Shown one piece after another: positions 25,030 to 33,231 of a stretch of 64,000 nt of DNA; positions within the stretch are counted from its first letter, which is position 1; every line of letters starts with the position of its first letter. Position numbers and translations under genes: made by a program. This DNA is from Methanoculleus thermophilus (GTDB taxonomy: Archaea > Halobacteriota > Methanomicrobia > Methanomicrobiales > Methanoculleaceae), in assembly GCF_001571405.1 (NCBI RefSeq), contig NZ_BCNX01000010.1, positions 1 to 64,000 of the forward strand, read 5' to 3'. The notes under the pieces are model-generated. The model ran no database searches. It was not told the origin of the DNA and saw only the letters and a program-made list of their open reading frames with translations.

Positions 25030-25269
25030 ATGAGTGTTAAGGAAGAGATCCATGCGCAGATCGTCGGCGCCCTCGCCGGCGCGAAGTTCCCGATTAAGAC
25101 ACCCGAGGATCTCCTTGCCGCGTTCCCCGCAGGAGCGGCGACCAGATGCAAGGCCGGCGACGTGGAGATGACCGCCGGGGAAGCGGGCACCCTCTTAAAG
25201 CCGGAGGACTTCCCCTTCCTGACCCCCGAAGAGGTGGCCGAGACCATCCTCTCCCGGGCAGGGATGTAA
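25030..25269 (+). CDS. MTH865-family small protein
   Basis: 79 residues matching the MTH865-like family of methanogens: [30 protein letters not shown], then [13 protein letters not shown], then LLKPEDFPF. The fold is a small EF-hand-like helical bundle in the structure known for this family; function is unknown. GGAGG seven bases before the ATG is an excellent ribosome-binding site. It is divergent from the 24872 regulator, which may control it (inference). Confidence 0.85.
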   Translation: MSVKEEIHAQIVGALAGAKFPIKTPEDLLAAFPAGAATRCKAGDVEMTAGEAGTLLKPEDFPFLTPEEVAETILSRAGM

Positions 25270-25352
25270 CCCTCTTTTTGCAGATCTCGGACCGGGCGGT
25301 TCGGACCGCCTGGCTTCCGGGGCTCTCAAACCGCTCCGGGCGGCACGCACTT

Positions 25353-25871
25353 TCAGGCGCCGGTCTTTCGCATCGAGAGTTCCTTCAGGACTACTCCGAG
25401 TTTGTCAAGGGACTCGTTCCACCCGGCCTCGGCAGCATCGAGCGTCTCGCTAGCCGGAATCCCGGCCATCCGAAGGGTCACCGTCGTTTCGCCTCCATGC
25501 TCCTCGAACGTCACCGTCACGAGCACCTCACGCGGCCAGTCCCCGCTCATCCCGTATGTCGAGGCCGGGACCACGTTGCCTTCGGCGTCCGCAAACGAGT
25601 CGGTGAAGACGAGCCGCTCCATCGGAACAATCTTTCGATACTCACCGGTGCTCCAGAAGTCCTGGCCTTCGGGTGAGCGCATGTTGAAGAGATACCTCCC
25701 TCCTTCACGAAGATCGACCTTGATGACGGGTGCCGTAAAGCCCGCCGGCCCCCACCAGCGCATGAGATACCCAGGTTTTGTCCACGCCCGCCAGACATCC
25801 TGTAGCGGCGCAGCAAAGACACGCCGGATGAGCAGCCTTCCTCTCTTTTCCGCTAGAACAGCCTCGGCCAT
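25353..25871 (-). CDS. SRPBCC/AHSA1-domain protein, copy 1
   Basis: 172 residues forming one AHSA1-type START-like barrel: LIRRVFAAPLQDVWRAWTKP, RWWGPAGFTAPVIKVDLREGGRYLF, FWSTGEYRKIVPMERLVFTDSFADAEGN, and the C-terminal helix GWNESLDKLGVVLKELS. Such proteins bind hydrophobic ligands or assist Hsp90-like proteins; here the role is unknown. It is clearly paralogous to 26459-26971, with long identical blocks such as FTDSFADAEGNVVPAS. The two copies flank an alpha/beta-hydrolase remnant. Confidence 0.83.
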   Translation of the reverse strand: MAEAVLAEKRGRLLIRRVFAAPLQDVWRAWTKPGYLMRWWGPAGFTAPVIKVDLREGGRYLFNMRSPEGQDFWSTGEYRKIVPMERLVFTDSFADAEGNVVPASTYGMSGDWPREVLVTVTFEEHGGETTVTLRMAGIPASETLDAAEAGWNESLDKLGVVLKELSMRKTGA

Positions 25872-26000
25872 CGTTTTGAACCTCCTTTTTTCGGGCTACC
25901 TACCTGCTGCATGAAAAAACCTTTCCCAACCGCGGATGCACCGATGAGGTGAAGTCCGACGGCGGTGGATCAAGGCGCTACATCATGAACGAGGGTGCTT

Positions 26001-26414
26001 TCACCGTATCCCCCGGATGCGGGTTCCGGCTCCTCTTGAGATGGGATACACGGGCCGCGAGGTGCAGCTCGCCCACATGAAGAACGCGAGGGCGTCGAGC
26101 AGACAGGCGTAGGCATCCGCCTGCATGGCGACGCTCGCCCGCGAAGGCATGGGCGAGCCGAGGTAGCCAAACCTCAAGGGCGCGATGACCTGGAGCCCCG
26201 GGTCGAACCCGCCTGCGTTGCCGTGGACGGCCAGTACCGGGTAGCCGCCCCCCACCCGGGCGTATTCGACGCTTCCATAGTCCGTCCGGACCGCCCGCCT
26301 TTCCGGGTTCTCGATACGTTCCCGGGCGGCACGAATATCACGCCGGTGGCTCATCACGACCGCCGCCCCCGAGACGGCGACACCAAGCAGGAGGAGGACT
26401 CGGAGGTCAGCCAT
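26001..26414 (-). pseudogene. alpha/beta hydrolase remnant
   Basis: The frame from ATG 26414 begins with a membrane-anchor-like stretch (LRVLLLLGVAVSGAAVVM). It continues as an alpha/beta hydrolase: GSVEYARVGGGYPVLAVHGNAGGFD and RFGYLGSPMPSRASVAMQADAYACLLDAL. Between GLQ and VIAPLRFGY about a dozen residues normal for the family are missing. After LLDAL homology stops before the nucleophile elbow GxSxG, so neither the catalytic serine nor the His/Asp is present. It lies between two AHSA1 paralogues, so the duplication may have involved it. Confidence 0.7.
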
Positions 26415-26458
26415 GGGGGTGCACGCTCCACTCCAGCCGTAAGGCTTCCCGGTCCCGG

Positions 26459-26971
26459 CTACCCTTGCTGCAGTTCGTTCAGGAGCGCGGCAAGGCGGTC
26501 CAGGGACTCGTTCCACCCGGCCTCGGTCATATCGAGCGACTCGCCCGCCGGGATGCCTTCATGCCGCAGGGTCATCTTCGTCCCGCCGTCGTGCTCCTCA
26601 AACATCACCGTCACAAGCAGTTCCAGCGGCCAGTCGCCGCTCATCCCGTAGGCAGAGGCCGGGACGACGTTGCCTTCCGCGTCCGCAAACGAGTCGGTGA
26701 AGACGAGCCGTTCACCCGCGACAATCTCGCGGTAGACGCCCGTGCTCCAGAAGTCCCGGCCGTCGGGCAAGCGCATACCAAACAGGTACCTGCCCCCCTC
26801 GCGGAGGTCGACCCTGAAGACCAGCGCCGTAAAGCTCGCCGGCCCCCACCACCGCGCTATCAATTCCGGATCCGTCCAAGCCCGGAAAACGAGGTCGCGC
26901 GGCGCGTCGAACTCCCGCGTGGTGATGATCTCCTGCTTTCCGGGTTCAGTGATAATACTCGTCTCGGCCAT
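26459..26971 (-). CDS. SRPBCC/AHSA1-domain protein, copy 2
   Basis: 170 residues. The order of motifs equals copy 1: REFDAPRDLVFRAWTDPE, RWWGPASFTALVFRVDLREG, FWSTGVYREIVAGERLVFTD and GWNESLDRLAALLNEL. The start is firm, with GGAGGTG five bases before ATG 26971. A much longer in-frame extension to 27337 has no recognisable domain and is not needed. Same strand and orientation as copy 1. Confidence 0.85.
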   Translation of the reverse strand: MAETSIITEPGKQEIITTREFDAPRDLVFRAWTDPELIARWWGPASFTALVFRVDLREGGRYLFGMRLPDGRDFWSTGVYREIVAGERLVFTDSFADAEGNVVPASAYGMSGDWPLELLVTVMFEEHDGGTKMTLRHEGIPAGESLDMTEAGWNESLDRLAALLNELQQG

Positions 26972-27624
26972 AACAACACCTCCGGCTGAGGGCTCTGTGG
27001 ATTTGGTGGAGCCCGGTTTGGACGGCACCGACCTTGCAGCCCTCCTACCGATCCCGGAGGTTCCTCGCTGGGCAACCATCCGGATCAGGACCTCCCCAAT
27101 ATGTCCACTGTACTTAAATGTCACGCCGTCCCGCTCGCGGCCCGTGCATGATGAGTATTTCCAGCGGTTCTGAACGTGCCTGTCCTCCACATACCGACCG
27201 TATCTTTTGATTCCCCGGATGGTCTCCCCCATTTCCACGAATACATGCTCCTCGCCGAGCGCAATCTCCAATGGGCGACAGTTACGGGGAAGTTGTGACA
27301 GGGCATACAAGTACGCCGGTGATTTGCCCCTTTGCACCCCTGTTGACTGCCATCTGCCTCACCGGGAGAGCATATCCTCGGCCATCACCGGCGGGGTTTT
27401 GGCATCGCCACTAGCCTTGGAGGGAAATCCTACCACCAAGGTGGGCCGTGGCATCCAAGGGTTATCTCATCTGCCGCCTCCGATGATTTTGGTGAGGCAG
27501 TATCAACTCCGGATCCGCGCATGCCAAAAAGACAAAGGAGTCAACCAAGATCTACGGGTCGCTCCATCCAGCTCCAGACCGGTATCGCGATCGAGGATAT
27601 GGGTCGTCCATACCACAGGACCGC
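26972..27624. other. 653 bases with no convincing gene
   Basis: The minus-strand frame that extends copy 2 upstream contains a protein-like patch (about 27040-27230, with RYGRYVEDRHVQNRWKYSS) that might be a decayed gene. Nothing else on either strand has a start signal or familiar motif. Confidence 0.45.
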
Positions 27625-28584
27625 TCACCAGAACCAGGCCAGCAGGAAGATGGCAACCAGCAGGAGGCCGTCCTGGAGCGCGACCGAAAGAAGCATGATC
27701 TCGGTGCCCCGCCGGGGTCCAAAGATTGCAATATAAAAGGACCCGAGCCACCGCAGGTAGGTGACGACGCTGGTCAACAGGTTCGCCACGAGCAGCGTGA
27801 TGACTATATCCCTGCCGGTCATATCGCCCGCCGCGAGCAGCCCGGACGCAAGGCTTGCCGCGGCGACGTACGACCCGAACTTTGCCGCGATGATCGCGAT
27901 GCCTTCGGGCGGAATGGGAAAGAGTCTGCTCGCACCCTCGAGGTACGCGGCAACGGTCTCGAAGACGCCCGCTTCAATGAGAAACGCCACGATGACGAGC
28001 GTCGGGATCATGATTCCGAGGATACGACGGAGGGTCTTTGCGGTCGGTCCGGCTGCGGCCGAGAGCGCCTCGCGCAGGGACAACGTCTTACCAGAGGGTT
28101 TCTCCGGCGGCGCGGATGCCGGAACCCCGGGAAGGAGCATTCGCCCGGCAACCATGACAATCCCGGTCTTGAGGAACCCGATCCCCATCAGGATGCCGAA
28201 GTAGATCAACCCGAAGACCCCGAGCAGCGGCACGTAGACCGGGATGAGGTAGCGCCAGTGCATCACGACGGCCGGAAAAGAGTTGATGAGCGCCGCGACG
28301 ATGAGCTCGCCCCTCCCGATCACCCCCTTATGATGGTAATCGACGAGCATCGCGTCCGCCGCCTGCGACGAGACGAACGCCAGGAGAAAACTCGCCCCGC
28401 ACTCGCGGGGGAGGTGGGAGAAGGTCGTGACCGGGTAGGCGATCTTTGCAATCCTATCGGTGACCCGCAGGGCAATCAGGACTTCGGCGATCAGGACGCC
28501 GATGGCGACGATCGGGACCGTCCGGAGCAGGAGATCGAATGAGAGGGCCAGTGCCGCCGAAACAATCTCTGTCGTGCCGTCCAT
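27625..28584 (-). CDS. nucleoside-recognition (Gate) domain membrane protein
   Basis: 319 residues with about eight transmembrane segments and two Gate-like halves. The first half has SFDLLLRTVPIVAIGVLIAEVL and ECGASFLLAFVSSQAADAMLVDY; the second has LRRILGIMIPTLVIVAFLIEAG and AAKFGSYVAAASLASGLLAAGD. The central loop (about 155-180) is polar. Family members include SpmA/B and ferrous-iron-transporter cores, so the substrate cannot be named. It is a single minus-strand gene with no partner. Confidence 0.75.
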   Translation of the reverse strand: MDGTTEIVSAALALSFDLLLRTVPIVAIGVLIAEVLIALRVTDRIAKIAYPVTTFSHLPRECGASFLLAFVSSQAADAMLVDYHHKGVIGRGELIVAALINSFPAVVMHWRYLIPVYVPLLGVFGLIYFGILMGIGFLKTGIVMVAGRMLLPGVPASAPPEKPSGKTLSLREALSAAAGPTAKTLRRILGIMIPTLVIVAFLIEAGVFETVAAYLEGASRLFPIPPEGIAIIAAKFGSYVAAASLASGLLAAGDMTGRDIVITLLVANLLTSVVTYLRWLGSFYIAIFGPRRGTEIMLLSVALQDGLLLVAIFLLAWFW

Positions 28585-28766
28585 GATTCACCGCTCTGAA
28601 GGCTTCGCGTCCCGTAAGACAACATCTGATACGCCGTATCTGAATATCACCATTCTGGATTGCCAGCGCCACGGTATGCCGTTCCAGCGCTGCACGGGCT
28701 TTGCTGTGGAAGGAATAAGGCTGTGATGCGGTCTATCTTCACCCTGGCGTCAACAAAATCGCAGAA

Positions 28767-28774
28767 TTTAAATA
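28767..28774 (+). promoter_or_regulatory. TATA box of the symporter operon
   Basis: TTTAAATA centred near 28771, preceded by A-rich sequence. Archaeal start sites usually lie about 25 bases downstream, which puts the transcript start near 28795, just ahead of the mini-ORF. Confidence 0.55.
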
Positions 28775-28804
28775 CAATAGATCTGGATGATTTTTAGGTA
28801 CTCG

Positions 28805-28921
28805 ATGATTGAAGATCATTTAGAGACCTACGACAGCACTCTTGTGCAGAACTGCACATCAGTGCAGAACTGTGTGACCGTGCACTGCACGTTTACGCAG
28901 AACGCATTCTCCTTTAGTTAG
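28805..28921 (+). CDS. 38-residue leader-like mini-ORF with repeated VQNC codons
   Basis: ATG 28805 follows AGGT by five bases and lies 34 bases after the TATA centre, so it would be the first translated frame of the symporter transcript. The peptide starts MIEDHLETYDSTL and then repeats the same idea: VQNCTS, VQNCVT, VHCTFTQNA. Three Cys, three Gln and three Asn codons are packed into some 20 codons. Its stop codon touches a strong hairpin (28921-28947). It may be a regulatory leader peptide or a true small protein. No homologue is known to me. Confidence 0.4.
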   Translation: MIEDHLETYDSTLVQNCTSVQNCVTVHCTFTQNAFSFS

Positions 28922-28978
28922 GGAACCAGCTCTTTTGCTGCGTTCCCGTGTAATGTAACGGTTTTTCAGTTACCGTTA
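28921..28978 (+). promoter_or_regulatory. two consecutive hairpins between the leader ORF and the symporter genes
   Basis: Hairpin 1: GGGAAC CAGC (28921-28930) pairs with GCTG-C-GTTCCC (28937-28947) around TCTTTT, with one bulged C. Hairpin 2: TAACGG (28956-28961) pairs with CCGTTA (28973-28978); GTAAC/GTTAC offers an alternative fold. Hairpin 2 reaches the AGGTGA ribosome-binding site of the small protein at 28988. No U-tract follows hairpin 1, so it is not a simple terminator. Translation of the leader would melt hairpin 1 (inference). Confidence 0.5.
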
Positions 28979-28987
28979 GGTGATTTG

Positions 28988-29116
28988 ATGTTCGGTATTA
29001 CTGATCCTGCAATCTGGTCTGGATATCTGCTTGCGCTCGGACTTACGCTCGCATGCATAGTGTACGGCCTGCTGAACTGGAATAAAGGAACGGAGGCGGA
29101 ACGGGGTGGCAGTTGA
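28988..29116 (+). CDS. symporter small accessory protein
   Basis: 42 residues with one transmembrane helix: MFGITDPAIWSGYLLALGLT, then IVYGLLNWNKG and a charged tail. This matches the tiny accessory proteins encoded directly before sodium:solute symporters. AGGTGA precedes the ATG by six bases. Its end overlaps the symporter start by 11 bases, so the two are translationally coupled. It probably stabilises or regulates the transporter in the membrane. Confidence 0.8.
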   Translation: MFGITDPAIWSGYLLALGLTLACIVYGLLNWNKGTEAERGGS

Positions 29117-30683
29117 CACTGGACTCTTCATCGCGGTGACGCTGGTTTACCTCGCCATCATCATCTGTCTCGGTTATCTCGGCTACCGCCAGACGAAAGG
29201 CGACGATGACTATATGGTCGCCGGCAGAAAGGCCAATTCTGTCGTTCTTGCCCTCTCCTACGGTGCGACCTTCATCAGCACATCCGCAATCATCGGTTTC
29301 GGCGGGGTTGCCGCCCAACTCGGCATGGGGATGATCTGGCTGACCGTCCTCAATATTGGGCTAGGGATCCTCGTCGCGTTCATAGTCTTCGGGAAACAGA
29401 CCCGCCGTATCGGGAGCAAACTCCGTGCCGTGACCTTCCCCGACCTGATGGGGAAGTGCTATCAGTCGCCGTTCATGCGCTACGCAGCAGGGCTCGTCAT
29501 CGTCATCGCCATGCCGCTGTATACGGCGGCGATCCTGATCGGAGGAGCACAGTTCATCACGAGCACGTTGCAGATCCCGTACGACACTGCACTCATCGCG
29601 TTTGCCGCAGTCGTCGCCCTCTACGTGGTGTTCGGTGGGCTCATTGCCGTCATGTACACCGACGCACTGCAGGGCGGGATCATGCTCGTCGGCATGACCG
29701 TCCTCCTCGTGCTCACCTACGTCCACCTCGGGGGCGTCGTCGAGGCGCATACCGCCCTTGCCGCGATGTCGGACCTCGTCCCGGAGGCGCTTGCCGCCGG
29801 AGGGATGACCGGGTGGACCTCCATGCCGGTATTCGGGTCGCCGATATGGCTTACCATGGTGACGACGCTCGTTCTCGGCGTGGGCATCGGGGTGCTCGCG
29901 CAGCCTCAGCTGGTCGTCCGGTTCATGACCGTCAAAGACGACCGTGCACTGAATCGTGCGGTCCTCGTCGGTGGGCCGTTCATCCTGATGATGACCGGCG
30001 TCGCCTTCACGGTCGGTGCGCTGACAAACGTCTACTTCTACCAGACGGAGGGTTTGATCGCTCTCGCGGCGGCACCCAACGGCAACGTCGATACAATCAT
30101 ACCGAACTTCATCAACGCATCGATGCCGGACCTCTTCGTCGTCATCTTCATGCTGGCGCTCCTTGCAGCAGCGATGTCCACGCTCAGCGCCCTCTTCCAC
30201 GTCATGGGAACATCGCTCGGGTTTGATCTCGCACGGCGCACCGATTCCGGTAGAGCGGCGATGCGACCGATCCAGATTGCGACCGTCGTCATGATCGTCG
30301 TGAGCGTCGTCCTTGCCTTCATCCTTCCCGGCAGCATCATCGCCCGGGCGACAGCGATGTTCATGGGCCTCTGTGCATCCGCGTTCCTGCCGGCCTACGC
30401 TCACGCTATGTACTGCAGCAGGCCGTCGATCCGTGCAGCAAAGATCAGTCTCGTCGTCGGAACGGTTGCCTGGTTTGTCTGGACCGCCTTCGTCCACGTC
30501 AAGGAGTCGGCAGCGCTCGGGATCTCGAATCTCCTCTTCGGGGTTCCGGCAATCCTTTCCGCGCCGTGGCAGGATGTGGACCCGCTCGTCGTCGCCCTTC
30601 CCCTCTCGACGGCCGCGCTGCTGGTCGGGTGGGCACTCGACCGCCACGAGGTGACCGCAGAGGAAGCGGCCAAGGCTGCCTGA
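29106..30683 (+). CDS. sodium:solute symporter family transporter
   Basis: 525 residues, about 13 transmembrane helices, of the SSS (PutP/PanF-like) family. The family patterns are visible: GYLGYRQTKGDDDYMVAGRK, LSYGATFISTSAIIGFGG (substrate and sodium site in TM1), FGGLIAVMYTDALQGGIM, and the AAMSTLSALFHVMGTSLGFDL region with the TM8 serine/threonine sodium ligands. Substrate is unknown; amino acids, acetate and other organic acids are typical. The start is a GTG overlapping the accessory protein. The C-terminal tail is LDRHEVTAEEAAKAA. A decayed copy of that tail is found at 32371. Confidence 0.9.
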   Translation: MAVDTGLFIAVTLVYLAIIICLGYLGYRQTKGDDDYMVAGRKANSVVLALSYGATFISTSAIIGFGGVAAQLGMGMIWLTVLNIGLGILVAFIVFGKQTRRIGSKLRAVTFPDLMGKCYQSPFMRYAAGLVIVIAMPLYTAAILIGGAQFITSTLQIPYDTALIAFAAVVALYVVFGGLIAVMYTDALQGGIMLVGMTVLLVLTYVHLGGVVEAHTALAAMSDLVPEALAAGGMTGWTSMPVFGSPIWLTMVTTLVLGVGIGVLAQPQLVVRFMTVKDDRALNRAVLVGGPFILMMTGVAFTVGALTNVYFYQTEGLIALAAAPNGNVDTIIPNFINASMPDLFVVIFMLALLAAAMSTLSALFHVMGTSLGFDLARRTDSGRAAMRPIQIATVVMIVVSVVLAFILPGSIIARATAMFMGLCASAFLPAYAHAMYCSRPSIRAAKISLVVGTVAWFVWTAFVHVKESAALGISNLLFGVPAILSAPWQDVDPLVVALPLSTAALLVGWALDRHEVTAEEAAKAA

Positions 30684-31190
30684 CGGCTCCTAACTCCATT
30701 TTTATGGCGCCCGGCTGCAGTTTGCCCCCAGAGTTCCTTTGAGCGGATGTGAGCGGCGGAAGCATGCTTCCACCTCCGGTGTGGTCGTGCATGCCGCGTA
30801 TGAGCCCCACCTGTCACAGTGCGGCTTCGCATCTGTCCATCCACCGGTTCTTGAGCCGGTTCAGATCCAACACTCAAAACCCGGGGCAAACGCAAAAGGG
30901 CGCATTTCTGGTCACCACGAATGTCATACGGCTGAATACAATCCTGTATCTTCAAAACCTGGACGCCAGCACGGTAAAGAAATGAGAAGGTTTGTGCAGT
31001 ATGTTTATTTTACCCTCTTGTAGTGTGAGGAGACAACAGAGGCTGGCCGATTGGAACCATTCGGGAAAACTCCTGCCTTTTCATGACATATTTCATGAAT
31101 CGGCGCACGACGCACCGGGTTTTCCCGCACCTTACCGGGTATCCATCACGACGGTTTCAGACAATGGCGGGCCCGGGAGACGTGTGTACT
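30684..31190. other. 507 bases with no convincing gene
   Basis: This is the gap between the symporter and the CDF gene. A T-rich stretch just after the symporter stop (about 30696-30702) may end transcription. Open frames here lack start signals and family motifs. The last 100 bases hold several in-frame Met codons that could extend the CDF gene, but their translation is not protein-like. Confidence 0.5.
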
Positions 31191-32180
31191 ATGCTTGAGG
31201 ATACAAAGAAAGATCAAACATGTAAGATGCCAGCAGAGGCCCCGACGATGCCGGAAGAACGGATCCGGCGTGTCACATTTGCACTGGTGGTCTCCATGCT
31301 CGTCAGCACGCTTCTGGGTGCCGTCGAGGTCGGCCTCTTTGTGGTCACGGGCAACCGTGCACTCCTGACCGACGGGTTTGTCAACATCGTCGGCCTTGTT
31401 CCAGGAGTACTCTCCCTGATAAGTGTCCGCCTCGGTCAGCGGCAGGCCGACTGGAAGATGCACTATGGCTACCGGCGCGTGGAGACGCTGATGCTTTTCC
31501 TCGTTGCGCTGGCAGTCTGCGGTTTTGCGATCAAACAGGCTGCGGATACGATCCTGTACCCGGCCGAGAACCTCATTCCCGAAATAGGCGCCCTCATCGC
31601 CGGGTACGCGATTGCCGCGATCGCCGTTGGACTCCTCCTCGTGCGGTATCTCTGGCGCGTGGGAAAGGAGGTGAACAGCCGTCTCCTGCTCCTGAATGCT
31701 GTGCTGCTTCAGGGCGATCTCGCCATATCCGCGATAATCTTCATCGGGGGAGTGCTGCTCATCGTCTCTCCGACCATGACGCTTCTCCAGACCGCCATTA
31801 CCCTTGTTGTGGTGCTGATCATCTTCGCGTACGGGGCGAAAGAGGCCATCGACGCAGCACAGGAACTGGTCGACGCAAACCCCTCGCTCCAGGCAACCGC
31901 GCTCGTCGAGCGGATCGTCGAGGAGAATCCGGACGTTTACTTCATCGCAGAGCAGCGGATCCGGGGGTTCGGGGGCGCCCTCTCGGTCGAGCTGACCATC
32001 GAGGTGGACCCCAATGCGACCGTGCAGGAAGCGTATACACTCGCAAAGGAGCTCGAGAACCGGATACGGTCGGAGATGGACAACATCATCGATCTCCGGA
32101 TCAGGACGCATCCTTCCGGGGCGTTCGTTGAAGCGGAACTGAGCGGCGATACGCCCTTTATGAGCGATATCCGGTCGTGA
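31191..32180 (+). CDS. divergent cation diffusion facilitator (CDF) transporter
   Basis: 329 residues from ATG 31191; the start is uncertain and 31227 is possible. Six transmembrane helices and a C-terminal CDF-like ferredoxin-fold domain (AQELVDANPSLQATALVERIVEE, then LSVELTIEVDPNATVQEAYTLAKELENRIR) are clear. The metal site is abnormal. Where CDF TM2 normally has H/D-xxx-D, this protein has TDGFVNIVG, and TM5 reads NAVLLQGDLAIS where H-xxx-D is usual. Three of the four canonical ligands thus appear to be replaced. It may carry another substrate or have lost transport. Confidence 0.8.
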   Translation: MLEDTKKDQTCKMPAEAPTMPEERIRRVTFALVVSMLVSTLLGAVEVGLFVVTGNRALLTDGFVNIVGLVPGVLSLISVRLGQRQADWKMHYGYRRVETLMLFLVALAVCGFAIKQAADTILYPAENLIPEIGALIAGYAIAAIAVGLLLVRYLWRVGKEVNSRLLLLNAVLLQGDLAISAIIFIGGVLLIVSPTMTLLQTAITLVVVLIIFAYGAKEAIDAAQELVDANPSLQATALVERIVEENPDVYFIAEQRIRGFGGALSVELTIEVDPNATVQEAYTLAKELENRIRSEMDNIIDLRIRTHPSGAFVEAELSGDTPFMSDIRS

Positions 32181-32370
32181 ATGTTCCCGGCGCCGTAACA
32201 CCGCCCTCTCTCGCGGAGATCCTTCAACCCCCCGATGCCGCAGAGAACCCCGGGCGGTTGTTTATTCGTTATTCTCCGAACAGAAGCAGATCCTTCGTCC
32301 TCCCGAGGATCGGCTCCGGCGACCGGCAGCGCAAATGGATGTTTTGCCGGCCCCGTCCCCGATCTGTTCG

Positions 32371-32430
32371 GTCGGGCGGGTGCTCGACCGCCACGAATTG
32401 ATCGTAGAGGAACCGGCATCTGCCGCCTGA
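32371..32430 (+). pseudogene. remnant of a second sodium:solute symporter 3' end
   Basis: Twenty codons (VGRVLDRHELIVEEPASAA then stop) match the end of the 29106 symporter (VGWALDRHEVTAEEAAKAA then stop) at 12 of 19 residues, with stretches of identical DNA such as CTCGACCGCCACGA. No upstream homology remains. The rest of 32181-32496 holds no gene. Confidence 0.65.
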
Positions 32431-32496
32431 ACGGCCGCTCCCTGCTTTGTTGCAAAAAAGGTTACCGCGAGGGAACCCGCGGTTGCTCTCCCCGCA

Positions 32497-33231
32497 TCAC
32501 CCTTCGGGCCGGAATGCAGCGGAGATGAATCCTCGCAGCTCCCCCGCATCCGAATCGACGGTGTCCATCGCCAAGAAGAGATCCTCCGTCGAGATCCAGG
32601 CAGGAGGATACTTGTACCGGGAGACGTCAAGGACCAGGAACCGGTCCGACTCTCTGTCGTACGCGGCTATCGGTGAGAAATGGCCCCCGCCCACCTGCCC
32701 GACAGCCGTCCGGAGGTAATTTACGATGATGAAATCGCCCTTCCGGGCCAGGTTCTCCGAAGCCAGTCTCCTGAACTCATCGACGCTGATCTCGTCGGCG
32801 TGGTGGACTGTCACGTTCACGCCGTACTGCTCAAGGACCGCCCCGACCTCACGCAGGAACATGCCGTTCTTTGAGACGGCCTCCGGGTCCGCAACCTCCC
32901 TGACGTCAGCCCGTTCAAAGAGATTGTCCTGGGTGAAGTAGCGGTACTCCCCAAACTCCGGCGTCTCGGGTGCGGGGACCCCAAGACCGTTGAGCACCAT
33001 CACCATGCTCGCCGGACCGCAGTAAGTGAGGTGCTCCTGGGTTACAAAGTGCTCGGCAAGAAGGAAGTAATCCGCGTTTGCCGTGCTCCGAAAGAGCAGG
33101 GCCCGGCCCTCCGGAGAATCGAAGGCGATCGGGCCCTGTGGAAGGGGGCTGGGGGTAGCGGCAAGTCCCGCAAGCCAGACGACAATGACGACGCCGAGTA
33201 TGATCCCGGCGGTCAACCACAACTTCTTCAT
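32497..33231 (-). CDS. membrane-anchored phytochelatin-synthase-like cysteine protease
   Basis: 244 residues. A signal anchor (about 4-25) precedes a papain-fold phytochelatin synthase domain with all three catalytic residues: C71 (LTYCGPASMVMVLNGLG), H184 (GGGHFSPIAAYD) and D202 (LDVSRYKYPPAW). Plant enzymes join glutathione units to make metal-binding phytochelatins; prokaryotic half-length forms mainly hydrolyse glutathione or related gamma-Glu-Cys peptides. Methanogens generally lack glutathione, so the thiol peptide here is unknown. The ATG overlaps the stop of the reductase gene (ATGA) and has GGGAG six bases upstream. The anchor would place catalysis outside the membrane. Confidence 0.85.
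   Translation of the reverse strand: MKKLWLTAGIILGVVIVVWLAGLAATPSPLPQGPIAFDSPEGRALLFRSTANADYFLLAEHFVTQEHLTYCGPASMVMVLNGLGVPAPETPEFGEYRYFTQDNLFERADVREVADPEAVSKNGMFLREVGAVLEQYGVNVTVHHADEISVDEFRRLASENLARKGDFIIVNYLRTAVGQVGGGHFSPIAAYDRESDRFLVLDVSRYKYPPAWISTEDLFLAMDTVDSDAGELRGFISAAFRPEG

Noticed and set aside
29361-30647. 428-codon minus-strand ORF antisense to the symporter
   Set aside because: Low-complexity D/H/R/E-rich text caused by the GC-rich codon pattern of the real gene on the other strand.
30739-31023. Plus-strand ORF between the symporter and the CDF gene
   Set aside because: His/Ser-rich, no start signal, no family resemblance.
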